A stretch of DNA of 13,956 nt, from assembly GCA_004380135.1 (NCBI GenBank), contig QXCR01000342.1, forward strand, positions 1 to 13,956. The letters are read 5' to 3'. Of this stretch, positions 7,940 through 13,956 are shown one piece after another. The DNA is from Stemphylium vesicarium (taxonomy: Eukaryota > Ascomycota > Dothideomycetes > Pleosporales > Pleosporaceae). Positions within the stretch are counted from its first letter, which is position 1. Every line of letters starts with the position of its first letter. Under the pieces are notes generated by a model. It was not told the DNA's origin. It saw nothing but the letters and a program-made list of their open reading frames with translations, and ran no database searches. Made by a program: the position numbers and the translations under genes.

Positions 7940-9518
7940 ATGGGGGATTTTCAAAAAGCGAGCGACCGCTTCCTTGACTGGTTCCGTAGCTCCGGTGGCA
8001 CATTCAACGATGACCTTCTCGAAATCCAAGACTTGAGGCCACAAGACGCCGGCCGGGGCATCAGTGAGTCTAAGAGCAGTCGCGCTATATTGACACTCAT
8101 ACTAATGTCCACATAGTGGCAAAGAAGGACATTCCAGAAGACACGACCTTATTCGCCATACCTAGGGACATCATCATCAACGTGCAAACCTCGGCGCTCG
8201 CTGAAAAGCTCCCCGAAATCTTCCAAGAGTCCATGGATGATGACGATGGCGATGAAGGCGTTGAAGGCGCTGAACCACTAGATTCCTGGGGCTCACTGAT
8301 CCTCGTCATGCTATACGAGTACCTAAAAGGCTCAGCCTCGAAATGGAAACCATACCTCGACATCCTGCCCCAAATCTTCGACACGCCTCTTTTCTGGTCT
8401 GAAGCCGAATTAAAGGAATTGGAAGCGACATCTCTAACGACTGAGAAGATTGGAAAGAAAGAGAGTGATGAGATGCTACGGTCGCGCATCCTGCCCATCA
8501 TCACAAAACATGCGGATACCTTCTACCCAGAGGGCGCAGAACGTCTCAGCGAAGACGACTTGCTTTCGCTTGCGCATCGCATGGGTAGCACAATCATGGC
8601 GTATGCGTTTGATCTTGAGAATGAGGGCGAGCAGTCCGACGATGAGGAAGACGGGTGGGTTGAAGATCGAGACGGAAAGACGTTGATGGGCATGGTGCCC
8701 ATGGCGGATATGCTCAACGCTAACGCGGAGTTTAACGTAAAGCCACCGATGCATCTCGCACGTATCTAGCTAACACTGTCGATTCTAGGCCCATGTCCAT
8801 CACGGCGAGCAACTTCAAGTCGCATCGCTCCGTGAAAACATTCCCGCGGGGACGGAGATACTAAACTACTACGGCCCTTTGCCTTCATCCGAGCTACTCC
8901 GAAGATACGGCTACGTGACGCCTGAGCACCACCGCTATGACATTGCTGAGCTGCCCTGGAAACTTGTCCGCACAGCACTAGGTGAGGAACTTGAGCTTTC
9001 CAAGGAGGTAACCGAAGAAATGGAGGTATGTATCTTAACGTCTTTTACTTCAGCAAAAATTGCTAATAAACACCAAGGCAGAGGTTGAGAAAAGAATGGA
9101 CTCCGAGCTCGAAGAGTTCTTTGTTATTGAGCGCGACTCCGGCGATCCGTCATCCTACGGTACCTTTGAACAGCCGGCAGTGCTGCACGAGATATCGCCC
9201 GAGCTAGATGAACAAGTCAAGCTCTTCTTGAAAACTGTGAGGAAGCGCGATCCAAAGAGGAAACGTGATGACGGGATCTTCAACACAGTGGTAGAGAAGG
9301 CACTGAAAGCTAGGTTATCGCAATACCCGACTTCACTCGAACATGACAAGGCGCTTCTTAGCAAAAGTGATCTGGGTAAGAGGCATCGAATGGCAGTTGA
9401 AGTCAGGTTGGGCGAAAAGTGCGTGTTGCAGGAGGCGCTCGCCCTGGTTCAGGGGGGTAGCGATGGCGCGAATGGAGATGGAGAGCGAGCAGATAAGAAG
9501 GCAAAGCGTTCGGCGTGA
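7940..9518 (+). CDS. RKM4: SET-domain ribosomal protein lysine methyltransferase, Rkm4/SETD6 type
   Basis: Four exons, 7940-8063, 8117-8736, 8789-9025 and 9078-9518, give 473 residues. Introns of 53 and 52 nt (GTGAGT..ATAG, GTAAAG..CTAG) are clear; intron 3 is ambiguous (preferred 9026-9077, GTATGT..CAAG). The SET domain starts at GRGIMAKKDIPED (about 38-50), has an Asp/Glu-rich insert (about 72-84), M-V-P-M-A-D-M-L-N (234-242) and the SAM/lysine-channel block LNYYGPLPSSELLRRYGYV (273-291). A Rubisco LSMT substrate-binding domain follows, with LSQYPTSLEHDKALL and RMAVEVRLGEK. Basic runs (PKRKR, KKAKR at the C-terminus) could direct it to the nucleus. Yeast Rkm4 monomethylates ribosomal protein L42 (eL42); the same role is likely here by family. 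The ATG at 7940 is chosen because the frame opens upstream only through a GTG. Confidence 0.87.
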
Positions 9519-9685
9519 TCTTGATAATGAGAAGAACTTTGTAATCGAGATATCCTCACTGAAATCGAGATTGCAACAAACGCTCGTTCTCAGTCTTCGA
9601 GCAGGTAATCCAACCCGTCGTTCTCTCTCGCAGGCGTCTCTCCCATGTTCGAGGTCTGCGAAGTGAGCAGAGTTGCTATCAGTCA
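9519..9685 (+). other. 3' flank of the methyltransferase gene
   Basis: Normal-composition sequence after the stop codon, presumably holding the 3' UTR and poly(A) region. No AATAAA is seen. Near 9686 the composition turns AT-rich, marking the edge of the transposon block. Confidence 0.45.
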
Positions 9686-9723
9686 ATCCAAACTAACAAA
9701 ACTGACTAAACTAATTGCTAAGG

Positions 9724-9807
9724 CTTAGTTAGTCTAGTTTTAGTTTAAAGCTTCTTATTTCTTAGTTAGATTAGCTTAGAAGCTTTAAACTAATTAAACT
9801 AACTAAG
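9724..9807. repeat. Fold-back repeat at the edge of the hAT block
   Basis: CTTAGTTAGT followed by AGTTTAAAGCTTCT within 9724-9755 pairs with AGAAGCTTTAAACT and ACTAACTAAG within 9778-9807, with small indels and a 22-base loop. Upstream (9690-9723) are more ACTAA-type motifs. Such subterminal repeats occur at hAT ends, so this may be the left terminus of the damaged element, but no exact terminal inverted repeat or 8-bp target duplication could be fixed. Confidence 0.45.
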
Positions 9808-10027
9808 ATTAGATTAATATATTATGCTATTTTATTATTATAAGAGGCTAAAGTTTAAGTAGTATTTTATACTCTTATTTATAAGACTAAAATAGGCGAT
9901 TTAGCGCATAAAGTTACTATAGTTAGTATTTTAGGTAATTAGCTACCTAATTATCTAAACTTTTTACCTATTACTACTACCTATTATAGCGTTAATATAC
10001 GTGCTATACTTATTTTTTAGTACTAAT
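9808..10027. other. RIP-altered AT-rich stretch before the transposase
   Basis: AT-rich sequence dominated by TA with no readable frame, presumably the 5' untranslated part of the hAT element. Nothing else is seen. Confidence 0.4.
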
Positions 10028-11165
10028 ATGCCTGCATAGTTATCCTTACGACTCCGTCTCCTCCTTTAACGCGATAGTCGCGGCGGGGCTCCTCTAAACG
10101 CGTCTACTACGCCTGCTGCCTACAGCTCCCTTAACGATTCTGTCGATAACGACAGCGCTCTTGATGTTGTATATACCGACGATGAAGGTACCTTTAATAG
10201 TTTAGACTAGGCGCGCGTCCTACACCTTGAACGACGCGGTAAGGAGCATGCGAAAGGCCTTCTAAGCTAGATATATAGCTATAGTTAGCCTATTTACTTC
10301 TGTAATAAGAAGCGTAACTACTAGCTTTGCCGCTATTGTCACGTTAGCAAGAAACTAGGAGGGGAATACGACGCTGGGTCTACCTTAGCTACTGCCGCCT
10401 ACCTAGCTAGACGCGTTAAAGGTTACGGCGTAAACGCTTCTAGTTCTATAAGATCTAATTCTAACCTAAATTAAGGCACGCTTATTACTATTATATAGTA
10501 GAATAATGTTAAGGTGTTATAGAGTGTTGTAAATTAGATCTTATTATTATTTAAGACATATAAGTTTTAAGACGCGCTAATAGACTAGATAGCTAGTAAT
10601 AACTAGAGCCTCTAAGTTATTAAAATACTATCTTTTTAGCGTATAATTAAGGTAGCTAACTTATTAGCTAAAGTAGTACTTTAGCGCAACTACTAGTCCC
10701 TCCGCAATGCGATTGTCGCTAAATACCACGCCTTTATACCTGTTGTAACCGCCTACTTGCGCACCGCACGCTCCCTCATCCACGTCTCGTTCGACAACTG
10801 GACGTCTACGGGCGGCAAGCTTGGCCTCACCGGTATCTGCGTACATATGATGGACGCGCACGGCGTCGTACAGGACTTTGTTCTAGGTCTGCCAGAGCTC
10901 CATGGGCAGCACAGTGGCGTTAATATTGCGAGCGTCGTGGCAACAACGTTGACAAACTTTGGGGTTGAAAGAACTCTATAGGCTACTTTGTGTTAGATAA
11001 CGCGTATAACAACGACACTGCTATCGCTAGTCTCGCTGATCAGTATAGCTTTGAGGCGCCGGAGCGGCGTCTACGCTGCTATTGTCACATCCTCAACCTC
11101 AGCGCTTAAGTAATTATATGGGGAAAGGATCGCAACGCGTATAAAAACGAGGGCGGAAACCTTAA
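10028..11165 (+). pseudogene. hAT-family transposase remnant, RIP-damaged
   Basis: A plus-strand frame from ATG 10028 reads through many TAA/TAG to about 10980, then continues one frame over to a GTAAGT donor-like site at 11166. Visible parts: an acidic N-terminus, H-L-E-R-R-G-K-E-H-A-K (about 10227-10260), a BED-like finger C-N-K-K-R-N-Y-stop-L-C-R-Y-C-H (10301-10342, stop in place of Trp), D-A-L-I-D-stop-I-A-S-N-N (about 10571), and an intact core 10733-10975 containing VSFDNWTSTGGKLGLTGI and LGLPELHGQHSGVNIA. After the frame change, GYFVLDNAYNND and CHILNLSA-stop-VIIWGKD are typical of hAT transposases (Restless/hobo group). The central core is much less mutated than the flanks. The C-terminal dimerisation part is missing, cut by the LTR insertion at 11276. 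It would have excised and moved the element; it is dead. Confidence 0.82.
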
Positions 11166-11275
11166 GGTAAGTCTAGTAAACTCCTCTCCCCCCTAAAGTA
11201 CTATATAACCTCACCTGCTAGCCTCCTCCTCTACAACCTTTCCCCCTACACCCCACCAAAACCGACCTTCAAAGA
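11166..11275 (+). other. Probable intron start of the hAT transposase, up to the LTR
   Basis: It begins GTAAGT right after the readable transposase frame and is pyrimidine-rich with no coding signal. The LTR at 11276 interrupts it, so the matching acceptor is not visible. The 5 bases before the LTR are AAAGA, the candidate target duplication. Confidence 0.4.
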
Positions 11276-11481
11276 TGTCCATGGCGGCGAGCTATTGCGC
11301 CGCCATGCCATGCCTGGAGCACGGCGGCGGTGGCGGCAGAAAGGACAAGCTGTTCGAGGGAGCGCTTGTTAGCGCGTCCTCTTTGGGACTAGCGTCCTTG
11401 TTCGGCTCGATTATCTCCCACGTTCGTAGCTCCCATAATACAACAACATCATGTTCGCATCACGATCTCTGCCTTTTATCA
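11276..11481 (+). repeat. Probable Ty1/Copia 5' LTR
   Basis: Starts TGTCC at 11276 and ends TATCA at 11481, immediately followed by a tRNA-like primer site. At 206 nt it fits fungal Copia LTRs. It has normal GC and plenty of CpA/TpG, so it is not RIP-altered although the surrounding hAT element is. A perfect 10-bp inverted repeat (CATGGCGGCG / CGCCGCCATG, 11280-11307, 8-base loop) lies at its start. The left boundary is the least certain point. The 84-codon open frame starting at 11275/11276 has no recognisable domain and is taken as chance. Confidence 0.5.
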
Positions 11482-11495
11482 GGTTATGAGCCCAG
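11482..11495 (+). other. Primer-binding site matching initiator tRNA-Met anticodon arm
   Basis: GGTTATGAGCCCAG abuts the LTR end. Its complement CTGGGCTCATAACC is the anticodon stem-loop of fungal initiator tRNA-Met (anticodon CAU). Copia-group elements such as Drosophila copia and yeast Ty5 prime reverse transcription from this internal half-tRNA, and the orientation here is correct (primer 3' end facing the LTR). Confidence 0.6.
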
Positions 11496-11499
11496 ATCT

Positions 11500-11730
11500 C
11501 TCTCTTTTATCGCGCAGGCTATTCATTAGTGATAGTACACCTAGCGACCGCGCAGTTGCTATTTTGAGAGCGTGCAGCGATATCGGGAGCAAGTTTCCAC
11601 AGTGGTAGCAAACCAGCTGAACGCAGCGGAAGCAGCTACCCCGCAAACACAAACAATTAATACTAACTAGCACGCTCTCTCTTAACGAGTAGGCGACTCA
11701 CTAACGACAGTACACCTAGCGAACGCGCAG
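11500..11730 (+). repeat. Two 56-bp direct copies, 175 bp apart, in the Copia internal region
   Basis: 11500-11555 and 11675-11730 align without gaps, with the best-matched part AGTACACCTAGCGA-x-CGCGCAG at 11534-11555 and 11709-11730. In one frame both encode RRL-x(2-3)-DSTPS-x-RA, so the unit may be part of a Gag-like coding repeat. Differences are mostly C/T and G/A but include transversions. I recognise no Copia Gag here; the sequence is interrupted at 11734 by the next element. Confidence 0.55.
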
Positions 11731-11762
11731 GTGTGTTACGACCCGAAGTCAAAACGCTTACG

Positions 11763-11795
11763 ACCACGCCGCAACCACGCCGCAACCACGCCGCA
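11763..11795 (+). repeat. Three perfect 11-bp tandem copies (ACCACGCCGCA)
   Basis: ACCACGCCGCA is repeated exactly three times within the LTR-like region. Too short and local to be a CRISPR; likely slippage or LTR regulatory repeats. Confidence 0.8.
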
Positions 11796-11868
11796 CGAGC
11801 AAGACCAGGATGGCGATCCTGTAAAACGCTGACTATTAGTAGTTACGTAACTAATTACTACGCTAAGG

Positions 11869-11985
11869 ACTATCGCTAGAAGTGCTTATAACTACCGCAA
11901 CTATTGCTAGAAGTGCTTATAACTATTATAACTATTACTAGGAGTTATACTCTACTATTATTAGGAGTTACTATAACTATTATAT
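11869..11985 (+). repeat. Degenerate 31-bp tandem array with RIP-type differences
   Basis: Unit 1 (11869-11899) and unit 2 (11900-11930) share CTAGAAGTGCTTATAACTA and differ by C/T at three places and by a change in the last bases. Units 3 and 4 (from 11931) are more altered, keeping ACTATTACTAGGAGTTA-like sequence. Most differences turn C to T or G to A. Confidence 0.7.
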
Positions 11986-12120
11986 AAGTATATAACTACT
12001 AGATAGCGTACTTTTATAGTTACTATATTTAACTTTAAAATCTAAGAATTAGTACTTAATTCTTAAACTCTTAAGTTATTTATTAATCTTTATATTATAC
12101 TTAACTTATCTTATCTATTA

Positions 12121-13857
12121 CGCGCCTAGCTTATTTCTAAGAATTAATTCTAGGACTCTCTAAGAATAGACCTTTATACTTTAAATACTTTTAAAATAAG
12201 TAACGTAATAATAGATACCCTAGATATAACTATAGATACTATCTATATCTTAGTATATAGTAATAAGCCTAACTTATACTATAGTAACTATAGTAAGCTT
12301 AAAGCTTAGCTATTCTAAGTTAATAGATACCTCTATATTAAAAAAAATAGAATTAATAATAATAATAAAGTTATATAGGCTACTATCTTTCTTTATAGTA
12401 ATATAGAGAAGTAGACTAACTCTATCTTACGCTAATATATAGATAATAACGTTAATAACTAAGATAATATTAACTTTATTAATAACTAAAACGCCTTTAA
12501 AGCTAAGATAAAAGAAGTCTTTTTACTTTTTAAGAAATTAGTAGTTATAGAATAAAGAATTTAGAGACTTAGATAGACTAAGTCTACTATTAACTATATA
12601 ACTAAGTTCTAATAATACTCTATAGCTATTAACTAGAATAATAATACTTTAATATAGATATATTAATAAGATCTTAAGCTAACTATATATAAGAAACTTA
12701 TATAAAGTAAAGTTAATCTTAATATACTTAATAAACTTATAAATAAAGCTATTTAAATTAATAATAAGTTATATAAGCTTATACTAGAAGAAAGACTATT
12801 TAACTAAGAAACTTTTATCTAAGAGCTTATAAATAACTAACTAAGATACTAGCCTTAATATTTATACTCTAACTAAGAATATTAGCGAAGCTACGTATCT
12901 TAAGTTCTTAGTATATACGCCACGAATAGCTATAAGCTTATACACCTTAATAACGTTAATAAAAGACTAGGTTAGCTAAAGTTTTAGCGTAATAAGAGTA
13001 AGAAGCTAATTACTTACTATATCTATAGCAAAGTAGGCTATATAGCATAGAACTATTATAGTAAAAATAAAATTATATAATAAGTTAACGTACTTAGAAA
13101 GGCTAGTAAACTAGCTAATAAATTATAGGAAGTTATTATAAAACTTATAATTAAATACTAAGTAAATAGTAGAGAAGGTATTCTTAAAGAAATTAAGAAC
13201 CTTACTATTATAAGAACTAAATACCTAGATAACTTACTCGCATCTAATAAGGAGTATAATACACTAGAAGAAGATATAGTAGAACTACTACGCACTAAAT
13301 ATAATAAGATAGTTATATTTAAGAAAAAATATTAACTAAGTACGCCCTACGCAAGCCTACTAGAGATAGAGTTACTATTACTATAAATTAATAGCCTACT
13401 TTACTATCTTAATAAGGAACTAGTAGATTATACTATAGAGACCCTAGATATTCTATAAACTATATAATAGCACTTCTATAATCTAGCCTATAAAATTAAT
13501 TAAGATTAAGAAAATATCTTTCTAAAGATTAAGAAGTTCCTACTAATACTAAAGAATCTTTAATAGGTTAAATAAGCGCTATAAGTATAGGACTAACCTA
13601 TAGTTATACCTTCTAATAAAGATATCTAAGAGATAACTCTATACGCTATAGAATTAGATAGCTAAATAGTTAAGATTCTAGAATAAGATATTTAAGAGTT
13701 TATATAATACTCTTAGAATAATAAGCTATTATAAGCTAAAGAAATAGAAAAGTAATAGTTATAAAGCTAACCTTAAGGTAAATAAAAGATTAACTAGATA
13801 AGCTAAGATATTATAGTCTAGTACTAGTATAATTCTTATCCGCCGAGATCGAAAGAC
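12121..13857 (+). pseudogene. Ty3/Gypsy Gag remnant, RIP-saturated (element C)
   Basis: A single plus frame, broken only by TAA/TAG until TGA at 13858, gives a retrotransposon Gag. Recognisable are K-P-N-L-Y-Y-S-N-Y-S-K-L-K-A-stop-L-F (about 12262-12315, family P-x-F-x-GD-x-x-KL-x-x-WL), K-V-I-stop-A-T-I-F-L-Y (about 12367), an R-L-R before T-K-S-T-I-N-Y-I (about 12562-12600), and L-I-N-K-A-I then I-N-N-K-L-Y (about 12733-12775). A zinc knuckle lies at 13015-13056 with all four metal ligands mutated. Downstream is a long Lys/Glu- and stop-rich (originally Gln-rich) part with coiled-coil character. Protease and reverse transcriptase are not seen; the element is interrupted or truncated near 13838. 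It belongs to a different Gag family from element A. Confidence 0.75.
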
Positions 13858-13956
13858 TGAAGGATACTCTCATAACCACCAACATGCGGGTGGAGCTGCT
13901 CAAGAAAGACAATAAGGAACTCCAGCACAGCCTGACAGAGGCCAAGGAACAGATAG
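13842..13956 (+). CDS. Partial coiled-coil reading frame at right edge
   Basis: From 13842 the plus strand reads 38 residues without a stop, A-E-I-E-R-L-K-D-T-L, N-M-R-V-E-L-L-K-K-D-N-K-E-L, then H-S-L-T-E-A-K-E-Q-I, with Leu/Ile heptad spacing typical of a coiled coil. Codon and base use match the gene island, not the RIP block 10 bases away. An in-frame TAA lies at 13830-13832, so the true start is an unseen upstream exon (AG at 13847-13848 is a possible acceptor), or the gene was broken by the transposon, or this is an unmutated piece of another element. I do not recognise a family. Confidence 0.35.

Larger units (their letters stand above)
11734..12000 (+). repeat. 5' LTR of Gypsy element C (3' limit unresolved)
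   Basis: It opens TGTTACGACCCG, the usual start of fungal Gypsy LTRs and matching the CGTAACA end of element B's LTR. The first 100 bases are normal in composition; RIP bias grows to the right. It contains two short tandem arrays. The end cannot be fixed: CGTAATA at 12204-12210 (a possible altered CGTAACA) is one option, but the open Gag-like frame already starts before that. Confidence 0.5.

Noticed and set aside
8097..8504. 135-codon minus-strand open frame inside RKM4
   Set aside because: Antisense of the SET domain exon; Ser-rich composition is the mirror of acidic and Glu-rich coding sequence.
11482..11495. Possible initiator tRNA gene
   Set aside because: Only the complement of the anticodon arm is present; no acceptor, D or T arms. 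Its place next to an LTR fits a primer site.
11275..11529. 84-codon plus-strand frame with Gly-rich start
   Set aside because: It runs through the Copia LTR and the primer-binding site, which explain the conserved-looking sequence better.
11763..11985. CRISPR-like array
   Set aside because: Units are directly adjacent without unique spacers, and the genome is fungal.

Overview
This window looks like part of a filamentous ascomycete (Pezizomycotina) chromosome. Three intact genes carry short spliceosomal introns (mostly 52-54 nt, CTAAC/CTAAT branch sites) and normal base composition. They sit between two AT-rich blocks with the signature of repeat-induced point mutation (RIP, CpA to TpA on either strand): CpA and TpG almost absent, TpA abundant, and coding frames broken by TAA/TAG where Gln or Trp codons are expected. 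The class is not certain.

Left block, 1-3606: remains of two LTR retrotransposons of the Ty3/Gypsy group in opposite orientation. Element A (minus strand) shows a likely LTR at about 2416-2608, Gag at about 2300-1310 with a decayed zinc knuckle at 1326-1367, and reverse transcriptase at about 660-190, running off the left edge. Element B (plus strand) keeps the integrase C-terminus and a chromodomain from 2609 to about 3128, then a 3' LTR at 3132-3377. Element A appears inserted inside the integrase of B, with the junction at 2608/2609.

Gene island, 3607-9685: (i) an extended short-chain dehydrogenase/reductase (minus, 4843-3623, one 147-nt intron); (ii) a 12-TM MFS transporter like lysosomal MFSD1 (minus, 6835-5145, two introns, the first a GC-AG intron); (iii) an Rkm4/SETD6-type SET-domain ribosomal protein lysine methyltransferase (plus, 7940-9518, three introns). 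Genes ii and iii are divergent across a 1.1 kb intergenic region with GATA-type motifs. The three genes show no evident shared pathway.

Right block, 9686-13956: a nest of elements. A RIP-damaged hAT transposase (10028-11165) is interrupted by a probable Ty1/Copia LTR (11276-11481) whose adjoining primer-binding site matches the anticodon arm of initiator tRNA-Met. That is followed by a Ty3/Gypsy element C (plus) starting TGTTACG at 11734, with a heavily mutated Gag (about 12121-13857). At about 13838 composition switches abruptly to normal, and a short coiled-coil frame runs off the right edge.

I do not see a new functional system. The most informative content is the RIP record itself (about 1 kb with no CpA or TpG, strand-biased survivors, spared patches), the nesting order, the half-tRNA primer site and the unusual splice sites. 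Counts were made by eye.
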